Shown: positions 1-9,611, counted from the first letter of the stretch. The stretch: DNA of 64,000 bases from Methanobacteriaceae archaeon (GCA_013403005.1 JACBOA010000007.1:62001-126000), one strand, 5' to 3'. The notes: a model not told the origin generated them from the sequence alone. Numbers and translations are program-made.

Positions 1-40
1 TAAAATTTACTTTAATTTTTTTAAAGTATTATGGATACTA

Positions 41-84
41 TTATATACAACATTAACTTAATAGTTTTCAAGCATTCTTGAAAA
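41..84 (+). promoter_or_regulatory. Promoter and palindromic operator of first CobN-like gene
   Basis: A TATA-like box (TTATATAC, 41-48) is followed 24 bases later by a perfect 8-bp inverted repeat, TTTTCAAG (65-72) and CTTGAAAA (77-84), around CATT. The palindrome should overlap the transcription start, a typical archaeal repressor position. A second pairing, AGCATTC (71-77) with GAATGCT (93-99), could fold the 5' leader RNA. The same arrangement recurs before the two other transcription units of this locus. The binding factor is unknown. Confidence 0.6.
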
Positions 85-124
85 TGATCAATGAATGCTA
101 AACTAACAAAAAGGAGGTGAAAAT

Positions 125-3100
125 ATGAGAAAACAAGCGATTTTACTAGTAACGACAATTGTTTTCGTATTGCTCCTCTCAGGAGGAGTATCAGCAGAAG
201 ATTCACAGGGAGGTGAGATATTCAGCCAAGACGATGTTATTCAATATGCAAGTTCATCCAGCTGGACATCAGATTCCTATGACAATTCCACTTTAACTAC
301 CGATAGTCAACAAGAAGCTTTAGATCCACGATTTTATGGGGTTGTAACCGAGATCTACAATGAAAGTTCCGGAAAATATACCAGTCTTGAAAATGCAATT
401 CCAGTTACCGGTGCAACCATCACCATAAAAAACCCCATTGATGACTCAGTAATTGTCACTGGAACTACCAATGCCAAAGGACAATATGACCTCAGTTTCA
501 TATCCACCCTGACAGAGTTCAAGGTGGAAATAGCCTACTCAACCTACAAAACCCGCATTTTCAACGTCACACCAACGGGCACACCTATACCTGAAGCAGA
601 GCTAAATCATACATTCATGCCGGATATTGCAATTATTAGTTCAGTTCCAGAGAAAGGGCAGGGACTAAAAGATCTGGCTAATCGCAGGCTTATTTATCTA
701 GACATGTGGGATCCCAACTCATCACCTGCAAACGACTGGATCATGAAGTACGTGAACTTCGCCTACTTGGACATGGCCATGCCAGGAACCACATGGGGAG
801 ATTCATGGTATGATGAACTACTCCAAAGCCCAGCCAATCAGAATTATATGATTTCAGATGGTTTTGGTTATCCTACATGTGACCCGGACACAGACCCCTA
901 CGGTGGAGATGGTCTACACCTTTTAGGTGGCCACGACACCAGTGACACTGCAGATACAGTGGAAAACACTTATGTTGGTTCATACTATGCACTGGCTACT
1001 GGTTCAGCACTCCTGACTAACTTGCAGAACATGGTGGAATATATCTATTTCCTCCTAGGAGAAACCACACTCAATCCCACCCAGAATGGTAAAAGTCCCA
1101 TAATGGCCACCCCAGACTGGGGTTTGTATCATCCAGACATGGGAGTCCTATCTGCTGTTCCCACCCAGATACAGATCAAAAACTGGATAGAAGGAAACCC
1201 TGGATACATAGCACCCTATTACAGTCTTAAATGGATCGACGAAGATTACGGCACATGGGCTTCAACAGCCCGTGATAATCTATACAAACAGTTTGAAAAC
1301 TGGTACAACACTAACAAACCAGGAATAACAGGACCATTCATAGTAATAACCAGTTACAGTCCAGGGGGAGCATGGGCACCTGCCATAGATGCTCTGATAA
1401 CAGAATATCAAAGTCAGGGTAGGGCAGTGGTGAATCTGTTCCAGGGAGCTACCAACCCACCTATAAGCAGCCTGTTAGAAGAACTGGTACTGGGAAAAAA
1501 TGGTAACGGACCATTAAAACGAGGAGTATCAGCAGTCACATCATTATACAGCTGGTCAATGAACTACGCTAACCTCTTTGGAGGTGATGGGGCTTTAACT
1601 GAACTGGAAAGAATGAACATCAAAGCCATCAAGGCAGTTCAACTCTTCGATGAGAACAGTTTAACCAATCCTTTGGGAGCTCAGTATGAATGGACCTTCG
1701 CAGTAACTTATCCCAGCTTTGAAGGAGTATTCAGTCCAGTAGTAATATCCTACAGTGATAGTAACTACATTGAACATACCCTTGAATCTGGAATAAAAAA
1801 AATAGCCAGTTTAACTAACCAGTGGGCTATACTCAAAGAATTATCCAATGCAGAGAAGAAAATAGCCATAATTCTTTACAACTATCCTCCTGGAAAGGCA
1901 GAAATGGGTGCATCATACCTTGATGTATTCCAGAGTGTCCGTGATCTCCTGGCGAAGTTAAAGGATGAAGGTTACAACATTGGAACAGAGGAAATACCCA
2001 CGGCTGATGCACTTTACACTCTGGCTGCTGAATTTGGTAACAAGGGTAGCTGGGCACAACCACTCCTAGAACAGTACGTTCAGAACAACCTGGAAAAACT
2101 GCAAATCAACGGACAACTGGTCAATGCAACCACCTACATGGCCTGGTTCAACCAGTTACCAGTGGCATTGCAACAACAGGTGATTGAAAAGTGGGGTGCT
2201 GCTCTGGGTAATATCATGGTCTCTTCCGGGTCAATTGTGATTCCTGGCATTATGTTAGGTAACGTGTTCATCACAGTTCAGCCCAGCAGAGGATGGGAAG
2301 AAGTAGAAAATTACCACGATGCATACTTACCACCACACCACCAGTACATAGCATTCTACAAATGGCTGGAGGAAGTATTCGGTGCCAATGCCATGATACA
2401 CATGGGAACCCACGGAACGCTGGAATTCCTTCCAGGAAGAAATGTGGGTCTGCAGGAAGATGACTGGCCTTTCCAACTTTCAAACATACCCAACATCAAC
2501 CCCTACATAGTATCCAACCCTGGAGAGGGATTGGTAGCAAAAGACAGAGCCAGCGCACTAATAATAGATCACATGACACCAGCAATGGTTCGATCTGAGT
2601 TATACGGTGATCTGGCTGTAATCCATGAATTAATACACCAGTACGAAAATGCATTGAAACTGGGCAATTACCAGATATTACCTGCCATTGAAGCACAGAT
2701 AACATCTAAAACCAATGAAATGGGGCTTGAAAGTCAGGAAGCCGGTCAAAATTTCGGTAATTGGTTGGAAGGAATTCATCTAAAATTGCATGAAATTGAA
2801 AACGATATCATACCACTTGGTTTACACAGTATAGGTAAGATTTTAAATGGAGATGAATTGGTAGAAGAAATTTTAACCATAGCCTCATCCATGACTCAAA
2901 TAACAAATCATGTGAAAAATGTTCTTTATCCAGCCATAACCGTGAACTACTATGATATGCAGAAAGATACTCAGTACGAAGACGAACTTGAATCCATAGA
3001 TAACCAGATTCGAAAATACATTGAAAGAATAGCGAATGGTGAAGATCCAACAAGTTTAGGCGTAACCAGCAGTGATCTACTTGCAGACCTTAACTACTGT

Positions 3101-4846
3101 AAGCAAACCATCAATAAAATAAGGGAAAATCAGGAATGGAAAAATCTTCTGAATGCACTTAATGGTGGGTTTGTTAGATCAGGTTTAGGAGCAGACCCGG
3201 CTTACGCTGATGTTTTACCAACAGGAATGAACTTCTACGGCGCTAATCCTAAGAAAATGCCCACTAAAGCCGCATGGGAAACCGCTAAAAAAGTAGTAGA
3301 TAAACTTTTAACCGATTACTACAAGGAACATGGCAGATTCCCGGAAACCATAGGCATGATCATGTGGGGAACCGAACTACTTAGAACCGATGCCATAGCA
3401 ATTGCAGAGTTCTTATACCTTTTAGGTGTGCAACCGGATTGGAATGATAACGGGGATGTGCAGTCCATGCCTAAATTGATTGCACTGGAAAACTTGACCA
3501 TTACTATTGATGGTGTCACCATGCAACGACCCAGAATCGATGTATTCACCACTGCAGTCACAGGTAATGAGATATGGATCAACCTCATGAACAATGCCGT
3601 GAAACTGGCAGCAGAAGCACTTGGAGAAAACACCAATCAGAATTACGTCAAAAAACATCTCTCTGAAAACGATTCTTTAGACCGTATTTTTGGTCTTAGA
3701 GGACTGGTTTTAGAAGGAACTGGAATTTCTGATCTGGTGCCAAACACCAGTAAATGGGATACCAGTGATGAACTGTCCAGTGTATATCTATCCCGTGTTT
3801 CCTATGCCTGGAGAACCACTAATAATGGGGTCAGCATTCAGCAGAACAGAAACACCTTCCAATATCTCTTGAGAAACATGGACATGGTAACTCAAACCAT
3901 TGACAGCACTTGGAGATTACTGGACACCGATGACTACTACGACTGGTTCGGTGGAATGTTACTGGCATCACGTAGTTTGGGCGGTAGTCCAGATGCCATA
4001 CTGGCCGATATCCGAAACAAAAACAACGTGGTAACCCGAACTGCACAGGAAGAGGTTGAACTGGAAATGCGATCTCAACTCTTAAACCCCGCCTACCAGG
4101 ATGCACTGCTGGGAACTCCCAGTGGATGGATGGAATATGCCTCAAGATACGAGAACCTATTTGGAATGCATGCAACCACAGGATGTGTTTCCAACCAGAT
4201 GTGGGCTCTAGCAGCTCAAAATCTCTTAAGTAACCGTTTCACTGGAAACACTAATTATCAGGCCTATGCAACCCAAAGTATGCTGGGATGGGTCATTGAA
4301 GCTTCCCGTAGAGGTATGTGGCAAGCTGATCCGCAGCTTTTAACAGCTCTAAAAGACAAGTACATGCAACTTGTTAACGAGTACGGGGTCTCATGCTGCC
4401 ACCACACCTGTGGGAACCTAGCCTTCAACCAGTATATGGTTATGGGTTCATCACTGAGCACAGCTCAACTACAGCAGTTTGCAAGTGTTCTACAAGCTGC
4501 AACTGGTGAATTGGTTACAGTTGGTACTACAGGACAAACAGGACAGGTAGGTCAGAGTACTGGTCAAAGTAGCTCTAGCAGTAGCAGTGGTCAAACCAGT
4601 AGTGTAGGCTCATCTTCGGGAACAGTTTCTTCTGGAGATGCTGGTGTTGCACAGGAAACCTCAACTTCTGGAGAGCAAGCAGGAGCCACTGGTGAAGGTA
4701 GTGCATATGAAGTTTCAAAAGCAAGTCAACAGGGTTCAGGCCAGTCCAACATGCCTATTGTGGCTATTGTTGGTGTGCTGATCCTGGTTGGGCTGGTTGG
4801 TTTAGGATACTTCAAGACCAACATCTTCGTTTTCTTCAAAAAATAA
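125..4846 (+). CDS. Surface-anchored CobN/HmuS-family metallochelatase-like protein, copy 1
   Basis: A 1573-residue CobN/magnesium-chelatase H family protein that appears to be exported. Residues 1-24 form a signal peptide ending VSA. Residues about 70-160 look like a beta-sandwich (carboxypeptidase-regulatory-like) domain. The chelatase body carries the family hallmark HMGTHGTLEFLPGR from H759, with H763 the second histidine. Near the C-terminus is CCHHTCGN (C1424-N1431), then a Ser/Gly/Thr-rich stalk (about 1465-1540) and one membrane helix (about 1544-1563) with a Lys-rich tail. Start: ATG 125, five bases after GGAGGTGA. Ordinary CobN is cytoplasmic and works with CobS/CobT, which are absent here. 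The downstream DUF2162, ExbB-like and ExbD-like genes instead suggest an HmuS-like role on a tetrapyrrole or metal at the cell surface. The family is clear; substrate and reaction are inferred. Confidence 0.85.
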   Translation: MRKQAILLVTTIVFVLLLSGGVSAEDSQGGEIFSQDDVIQYASSSSWTSDSYDNSTLTTDSQQEALDPRFYGVVTEIYNESSGKYTSLENAIPVTGATITIKNPIDDSVIVTGTTNAKGQYDLSFISTLTEFKVEIAYSTYKTRIFNVTPTGTPIPEAELNHTFMPDIAIISSVPEKGQGLKDLANRRLIYLDMWDPNSSPANDWIMKYVNFAYLDMAMPGTTWGDSWYDELLQSPANQNYMISDGFGYPTCDPDTDPYGGDGLHLLGGHDTSDTADTVENTYVGSYYALATGSALLTNLQNMVEYIYFLLGETTLNPTQNGKSPIMATPDWGLYHPDMGVLSAVPTQIQIKNWIEGNPGYIAPYYSLKWIDEDYGTWASTARDNLYKQFENWYNTNKPGITGPFIVITSYSPGGAWAPAIDALITEYQSQGRAVVNLFQGATNPPISSLLEELVLGKNGNGPLKRGVSAVTSLYSWSMNYANLFGGDGALTELERMNIKAIKAVQLFDENSLTNPLGAQYEWTFAVTYPSFEGVFSPVVISYSDSNYIEHTLESGIKKIASLTNQWAILKELSNAEKKIAIILYNYPPGKAEMGASYLDVFQSVRDLLAKLKDEGYNIGTEEIPTADALYTLAAEFGNKGSWAQPLLEQYVQNNLEKLQINGQLVNATTYMAWFNQLPVALQQQVIEKWGAALGNIMVSSGSIVIPGIMLGNVFITVQPSRGWEEVENYHDAYLPPHHQYIAFYKWLEEVFGANAMIHMGTHGTLEFLPGRNVGLQEDDWPFQLSNIPNINPYIVSNPGEGLVAKDRASALIIDHMTPAMVRSELYGDLAVIHELIHQYENALKLGNYQILPAIEAQITSKTNEMGLESQEAGQNFGNWLEGIHLKLHEIENDIIPLGLHSIGKILNGDELVEEILTIASSMTQITNHVKNVLYPAITVNYYDMQKDTQYEDELESIDNQIRKYIERIANGEDPTSLGVTSSDLLADLNYCKQTINKIRENQEWKNLLNALNGGFVRSGLGADPAYADVLPTGMNFYGANPKKMPTKAAWETAKKVVDKLLTDYYKEHGRFPETIGMIMWGTELLRTDAIAIAEFLYLLGVQPDWNDNGDVQSMPKLIALENLTITIDGVTMQRPRIDVFTTAVTGNEIWINLMNNAVKLAAEALGENTNQNYVKKHLSENDSLDRIFGLRGLVLEGTGISDLVPNTSKWDTSDELSSVYLSRVSYAWRTTNNGVSIQQNRNTFQYLLRNMDMVTQTIDSTWRLLDTDDYYDWFGGMLLASRSLGGSPDAILADIRNKNNVVTRTAQEEVELEMRSQLLNPAYQDALLGTPSGWMEYASRYENLFGMHATTGCVSNQMWALAAQNLLSNRFTGNTNYQAYATQSMLGWVIEASRRGMWQADPQLLTALKDKYMQLVNEYGVSCCHHTCGNLAFNQYMVMGSSLSTAQLQQFASVLQAATGELVTVGTTGQTGQVGQSTGQSSSSSSSGQTSSVGSSSGTVSSGDAGVAQETSTSGEQAGATGEGSAYEVSKASQQGSGQSNMPIVAIVGVLILVGLVGLGYFKTNIFVFFKK

Positions 4847-4855
4847 GCAATTTTT

Positions 4856-4896
4856 CCCCTATTTCTTTTTTTGGGTATTTATCAATCTTTTTTTTT
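4856..4896 (+). terminator. Terminator after first CobN-like gene
   Basis: A C-run (4856-4859), T-run and GGG (4873-4875) can pair weakly and are followed by a second T-tract (4888-4896). The same order (TAAGCAATTT, C-run, ATTTCTTTTTTT, G-run) follows the second CobN-like gene, so the 3' ends are duplicated too. Confidence 0.5.
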
Positions 4897-4959
4897 ATTC
4901 AACTTATTTATGCATTTTATTTAATATTTTATGCTCATATTCATTGATTATCAGAAATA

Positions 4960-5004
4960 TTTATATTAAAGTTAATTTTAAAATTAATCAAGCATTATTG
5001 AAAA
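4960..5004 (+). promoter_or_regulatory. Promoter and operator of second CobN-like gene
   Basis: TATA-like TTTATATT (4960-4967) precedes, by 25 bases, the element 4985-5004. This keeps the CAAGCATT core and the TCAA-N6-TTGA dyad of the upstream copy but with weaker symmetry (5 of 8 arm positions). The leader hairpin is also kept (AGCATT 4991-4996 with AATGCT 5014-5019, and TTGA 4998-5001 with TCAA 5008-5011). Confidence 0.55.
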
Positions 5005-5032
5005 AGATCAATGAATGCTGAACTAATAAAAA

Positions 5033-5040
5033 GGAGGTGA
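5033..5040 (+). promoter_or_regulatory. Ribosome binding site that points to an ATA start
   Basis: GGAGGTGA is identical to the site before copy 1. It is four bases from ATA 5045-5047, the exact counterpart of ATG 125, but 16 bases from the first conventional in-frame start, GTG 5057. An in-frame TAA at 5027 excludes an upstream start. Confidence 0.6.
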
Positions 5041-5044
5041 AAAT

Positions 5045-8000
5045 ATAAGAAAACAAGTGATTTTACTATTAACGACAATTGTTTTCGCATTGCTCCTCTC
5101 AGGAGCAGTATCAGCAGAAGATTCACAGGAAACTGGTGGTGTTGAGAATAATCTTATTAATGCAAGCACTGATCATGGCAGTGAACTAACTGACCCGGAG
5201 ATAACCCTCACTATCAACTTAGAACATCCGGAAGCTCTCTCAGGAGATAAATTACCGGATGTGACAGTTAAAGATAGCGAAGGGAATGTTATAAACGGAG
5301 TAACCTTAACCAAAAACAATGACACTCAGTACAAAGTGACTTTTATCAGTGATAAAACCATTTTCAACCTGAATGTTAGTGCTCTGGGGCACATTAATCA
5401 AACAGTAACTGTACCAGTTTCACAGAAGAACCTAAACGATCCGGTTCTCTATGGTAATGCTACTCTATATCTAAGGGCTTACAATCTCCTGATTATCAGT
5501 AGCTCAGAAACTTTTGTCCAGAACTTTGTGGACTCCTACAAAAAACTCAAAAACGAAGGTTACTACTTTAACCTGTATTATTTTGGGTTGGATGAAGTAA
5601 CTGACACAGCTAAACAGGAAAAAATCCGAGCTGCAGCTAATAAAGCAGATATAATAGCTCTACAGATGATAAGTAGCTCTTCGAAGGTGGATATTATCAA
5701 AGACCTCATTTCAGCATCGCCTGCTCAAAAAATATTGGGAATACGCAGTTCCAATCTGAACATACCTGGAATTGACACTGATGATTCGATAACTAAAAAT
5801 TACTGGGCTCAGGGTGGTGAAGAAAACGTTCGCAGATTCCAGTTATACGTCCTGCAATTAGTGGGAATGAAATTAAAAACCGGTGAAAATGTAGCGGTTG
5901 TAAAATGGCCAGACCAGATGGTATACCATCCCAACGCAACTTCATCTGATGCAACCTTAATTGGGGGAGTACCCCTGTTTAAAACATGGGATGAGTACTT
6001 TACTTGGTATAAGAATAAAGGCTTTTACAAGGAGAATGCACCATGGGTGGCAATTGTGGCATATGATTCCAGTTTGAAAGGGGGAAACTATGAAATGCAA
6101 GTGGAACTCTTGAAAAGTCTGGAAGCCAAGGGAGCCAATGTCATGTTAATATTTGCTACTACTACAGGTAGATTAAACCTAGCCACTATGTTCTTCAAAG
6201 ATGCCAGTAACAAAACCCGAATAGATGCACTTATTGCCAGTTTAGGGTTCACCTATGTTTCTGGAAATTCAAGCAAGTCCATATTGCTGTTTCAAGATCT
6301 TAATGTCCCTGTATTTGCCCCTGCATACACCTCAAATCTTGAAGGATGGGAGGACAGTTCAACAGGTATTACCAGTGAAGTGTACTGGCAGATCGCCCAA
6401 CCTGAACTGGAAGGCAGAATTGAACCAGTCCTTATGGGAGGCATAGAAACAGTAGGAATAGATCAAGAGACAGGTATTGTGCTCAAACGTTACACAGCCA
6501 TACCTAGCAGGATAGAAAGAGTCACTGAACGAGTAATGAACTGGGTAGAATTAAGAAAATTGGAAAACTCAGCTAAAAAGCTTGCACTGATTTACTACAA
6601 TATCGGCGGAGGTAAAGATGGAGTTTCTGCTTCCTACCTGGATGTTGTAAGCAGTATAGACAATATTATCAAATCCCTTAACTCTGCAGGGTACAGTGTA
6701 CCAGCCAATTTTTCTTCCCAGGACATCGTCAACTTGATGTTAAGCACTGGAAACAATGTAGGCTCCTGGGCTCCGGGTGAACTGGAAAAAGTGGTTAAAT
6801 CTGGTGCAATAACCATACCCTTAGAAACATATCTAACCTGGTTTAACACCCTCCCTGAAACTCTACGTAACAAAGTAATAGCCGAATGGGGACCAGCACC
6901 AGGAAATGTAATGGTATACAATAATTCCATTGTAATCCCTGGAATAATTCTGGGCAACCTGTTCTTAGGAGCGCAACCCATGCGTGGCTGGGGAGAAGAT
7001 CCAGATAAAATCACCCACTCACCAAGCTTACCACCAACTCACCAGTACATAGCATTCTACATGTGGCTGCAGAACCAGTTCGATGCCAATGCAGTGATTC
7101 ACCTGGGAACACACGGCACCCTGGAATGGCTTCCAGGAAGAAGTGTGGGGCTGGGAGATGATGACTGGCCAGATGTTCTACTGGGAAACATGCCCCACAT
7201 CTACCCTTACATTGTGGAAAACCCGGGAGAAGGAACCCAGGCTAAAAGAAGGAGTTACGCAGTAATCATCGACCACATGATCCCACCCATAGTTCTTTCC
7301 GAACTCTATCCAGATCTCTCAAGCCTCAGTGATCAGATAAAATTCTATCACGTTGCAACGACCGAGCAGAGAAAACTGGAGCTTCAAACCATTATAGTAG
7401 GCATGATTAAGGATCTGCACCTGAATGAAGACCTTAACATGGACATGGATAAAACTCCCTTCTATGAAGTAGTGGACAAGGTAGAACACTATCTAGAAGA
7501 ACTGGCCAAGACTATGATGCCTTATGGTCTTCATACATTTGGAAAGGCCCTGGAAGGGGATTTACTGGAACAGATGATTGAATCCATAGTGAGTTTTGAC
7601 CCGGTCAACCGGAATAATACTGCCTTCAGAAACAGTCTACGTCAGAAACTCAGCCAGAACTATGAAATGGAAAACCTATTAAGAGCTTTAAATGGTGAAT
7701 ACATCTCAGCAGCCCTGGCAGGAAGCCCCATACGCAAAACAGATGTTATCCCAACTGGCATGAACTTCTATTCCTTTGACCCCCGATACGCACCGGATAA
7801 GGCTTCGTGGGAGGTTGGAAAGAAGCTGGCAGATGATTTGCTGCAGGATTTCTACCAGGCCAATGGGCACTACCCTGAAACAGTGGGGGTGGTTTTATGG
7901 TCCATCGAGACCATGAGAACCAATGGACAGACCATAGCCATGATATTACGGCTGATGGGTCTTGAACCAACTTATGCCTCTTCGGGTTACTTCAATGGAG

Positions 8001-9388
8001 TCAATGTCACATCTTTATCAGAACTCAAACGGCCACGAGTGGATGTAGTAATCTCTATGAGTGGTCTTTTCAGAGACACCTTCTCCTATACAGTGGAACT
8101 TCTGGATGATGCATTTAGAATGGTTTCCAAACTCAATGAAACTGACAAAGAAAATTACATCCGAAAGCACTACTTGGAAGACCTTCAAAAATATCTAAAT
8201 CAGGGAATGAGTCCAGAAGAAGCAGAGATGTATGCTATGGCCCGAATTTTCGGACCTCCTGCAGAGGCGTATGGTACTGGTTTAAGTGAGTTAACCACCA
8301 CCACCTCAGGTTGGGATGATCAATCTGACCTGGTTGACACCTACCTGGCACGGAATTCCTACTTCTACGGACGAAACATCAATGCCCAAAGTGGTTTAAA
8401 TGCATTTATAAACCAATTAACTCGTATTGAAGCCACAGTGCAGATAAGAGATGGTTTATATGGTGTTTTTGACAATGATGATGTTGTCCAGTATTTAGGG
8501 GGCCTTTCCATGGCTGCCAAAGCATTATCCGGCCGTAATGTGCATGTTTACATTGCAAACACCAGAAGCACACCAAAAATCGAAACATTATCCTCATTTG
8601 TGAATAATGAGATAAGAACACGCCTTTTAAACCCTAAATGGGCTGAAGGAATGCTAAAAAACGGTTTTTCTGGTGCTCATGAAATCAACGATAATGTGGA
8701 GAACATGTTCCGATGGGACGCCATCCAACCAGATTCAATCAAAGATTGGATGTGGCAGGAAGTGGTGGAAACCTACATCTTCAACTCACAGATGAGGAAC
8801 AAACTCCTTGCAGCTAATCCTCATGCTTTCAAATCAATGGCTGCATGGGCTTTAGAAGCTGCCCGCCGAGGTATGTGGAATCCAGATGCAGCAACCTTAA
8901 CTCAGCTTAAAGACCTTTATATCAAGGCAAATATAGAGTATGGTGTAACTTGCTGCCATCACACTTGTGGAAACATTGATTTCACCAACTACGTGGTAAT
9001 GGGTTCTTCTTTAAGCGTGGAACAACTGCAGCAGTTCGCAGATATCATGCAGGCTGCTACTGGTGAACCGGTAACTGTGGGTACTACAGGAAATCCATCT
9101 CAGCCCACTGGTTCTGTATCATCTGCTGTAGGGTCATCTTCTACTGCAGGGGATGAACCTTCCAGTGCTTCCAGTAGTCAAGACCAGAGTCCATCTCTAG
9201 CTGAATCCGGATCAGAAGCTGCAGGTAGTGATGGATCTTCCAGTTCCTACGAGGTATCTGAGAAGAAGTCTTCTTCTTCTCCACAGTCTAACATGCCATT
9301 GGTGGCAATGGTTGGAGTGTTAATGCTCGTGGGTCTGGTAGGTTTCGGTTACTTCCGAAACAGTATATTGGGATTCATCAAAAAATAA
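5045..9388 (+). CDS. Surface-anchored CobN/HmuS-family metallochelatase-like protein, copy 2 (ATA or GTG start)
   Basis: Tandem paralogue of the preceding gene with the same plan: signal peptide, N-terminal beta-sandwich-like segment, CobN body, Ser-rich stalk, one C-terminal helix and a KK tail. From GTG 5057 it has 1443 residues. In that numbering HLGTHGTLEWLPGR starts at H682 and CCHHTCGN at C1299. The homologous start codon is mutated to ATA (5045). Using GTG 5057 would remove the positively charged RKQ segment of the signal peptide and leave the ribosome site too far away, so I place the start at ATA with reservation; automatic callers will choose 5057. The first 140 bases of leader and signal sequence match copy 1 with 10 differences, while the mature N-termini are unrelated at the DNA level. 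It probably works with the membrane proteins encoded downstream. Confidence 0.82.
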   Translation: MRKQVILLLTTIVFALLLSGAVSAEDSQETGGVENNLINASTDHGSELTDPEITLTINLEHPEALSGDKLPDVTVKDSEGNVINGVTLTKNNDTQYKVTFISDKTIFNLNVSALGHINQTVTVPVSQKNLNDPVLYGNATLYLRAYNLLIISSSETFVQNFVDSYKKLKNEGYYFNLYYFGLDEVTDTAKQEKIRAAANKADIIALQMISSSSKVDIIKDLISASPAQKILGIRSSNLNIPGIDTDDSITKNYWAQGGEENVRRFQLYVLQLVGMKLKTGENVAVVKWPDQMVYHPNATSSDATLIGGVPLFKTWDEYFTWYKNKGFYKENAPWVAIVAYDSSLKGGNYEMQVELLKSLEAKGANVMLIFATTTGRLNLATMFFKDASNKTRIDALIASLGFTYVSGNSSKSILLFQDLNVPVFAPAYTSNLEGWEDSSTGITSEVYWQIAQPELEGRIEPVLMGGIETVGIDQETGIVLKRYTAIPSRIERVTERVMNWVELRKLENSAKKLALIYYNIGGGKDGVSASYLDVVSSIDNIIKSLNSAGYSVPANFSSQDIVNLMLSTGNNVGSWAPGELEKVVKSGAITIPLETYLTWFNTLPETLRNKVIAEWGPAPGNVMVYNNSIVIPGIILGNLFLGAQPMRGWGEDPDKITHSPSLPPTHQYIAFYMWLQNQFDANAVIHLGTHGTLEWLPGRSVGLGDDDWPDVLLGNMPHIYPYIVENPGEGTQAKRRSYAVIIDHMIPPIVLSELYPDLSSLSDQIKFYHVATTEQRKLELQTIIVGMIKDLHLNEDLNMDMDKTPFYEVVDKVEHYLEELAKTMMPYGLHTFGKALEGDLLEQMIESIVSFDPVNRNNTAFRNSLRQKLSQNYEMENLLRALNGEYISAALAGSPIRKTDVIPTGMNFYSFDPRYAPDKASWEVGKKLADDLLQDFYQANGHYPETVGVVLWSIETMRTNGQTIAMILRLMGLEPTYASSGYFNGVNVTSLSELKRPRVDVVISMSGLFRDTFSYTVELLDDAFRMVSKLNETDKENYIRKHYLEDLQKYLNQGMSPEEAEMYAMARIFGPPAEAYGTGLSELTTTTSGWDDQSDLVDTYLARNSYFYGRNINAQSGLNAFINQLTRIEATVQIRDGLYGVFDNDDVVQYLGGLSMAAKALSGRNVHVYIANTRSTPKIETLSSFVNNEIRTRLLNPKWAEGMLKNGFSGAHEINDNVENMFRWDAIQPDSIKDWMWQEVVETYIFNSQMRNKLLAANPHAFKSMAAWALEAARRGMWNPDAATLTQLKDLYIKANIEYGVTCCHHTCGNIDFTNYVVMGSSLSVEQLQQFADIMQAATGEPVTVGTTGNPSQPTGSVSSAVGSSSTAGDEPSSASSSQDQSPSLAESGSEAAGSDGSSSSYEVSEKKSSSSPQSNMPLVAMVGVLMLVGLVGFGYFRNSILGFIKK

Positions 9389-9397
9389 GCAATTTCA

Positions 9398-9438
9398 CCC
9401 CCCCATTTCTTTTTTTGGGGATTAATTACATTTTTTTT
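9398..9438 (+). terminator. Terminator after second CobN-like gene
   Basis: A seven-C run (9398-9404) can pair with GGGG (9417-9420) across a T-rich loop, followed by a T8 tract (9431-9438). It is homologous to the terminator after copy 1. Confidence 0.55.
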
Positions 9439-9466
9439 AAATTTATCATCAATTGAAATCAAAAGA

Positions 9467-9510
9467 TTTATATTCAATTTATTTTTAATATCTTTAAGGA
9501 ATGCTTGAAA
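9467..9510 (+). promoter_or_regulatory. Promoter and operator of the DUF2162/ExbB/DUF2149 operon
   Basis: TTTATATT (9467-9474) lies 25 bases ahead of an element that, on the opposite strand, contains TTTCAAGCATTC, an exact 12-base match to 66-77 at the first CobN-like gene. The dyad TTTAAGG/CTTGAAA around AATG (9493-9510) is imperfect. If this is the start site, the operon has a leader of about 195 bases. A second TATA-like stretch lies at about 9629-9640. Confidence 0.5.
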
Positions 9511-9566
9511 TATTTTGGTGATAGTATTTTTGGTTAAAATAACAGTGTTCTAGATGGGGTGTAATG

Positions 9567-9611
9567 ATGGTCCGGGTATTAAAAAAAGGCCTTATTTGCT
9601 CCAAAAAGTAA
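9567..9611 (+). CDS. Possible leader peptide, 14 residues
   Basis: ATG 9567 follows GGGGTG (9556-9561) by five bases and opens a 14-codon frame (MVRVLKKGLICSKK) ending at TAA 9609-9611, inside the long leader of the DUF2162/ExbB operon. Good ribosome-site spacing is the only support; it could be chance. Leader peptides of this kind can couple translation to regulation, but nothing here shows the signal. Confidence 0.2.
   Translation: MVRVLKKGLICSKK

Noticed and set aside
1833..4461. Several open frames of 65-114 codons on the minus strand inside the first CobN-like gene
   Set aside because: They lie wholly inside a clearly coding gene on the other strand, lack ribosome sites and encode biased Cys/His/Trp-rich sequence typical of antisense shadows.
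4500..4740. Serine/glycine codon repeats at the end of the CobN-like genes as a DNA repeat array
   Set aside because: They are low-complexity coding sequence for the stalk, with no regular DNA unit.
125..4846. Annotation as a cytoplasmic aerobic cobaltochelatase subunit CobN
   Set aside because: Signal peptide, stalk and membrane anchor place it outside the cell, and CobS/CobT partners are absent; methanogens insert cobalt early by the anaerobic route.
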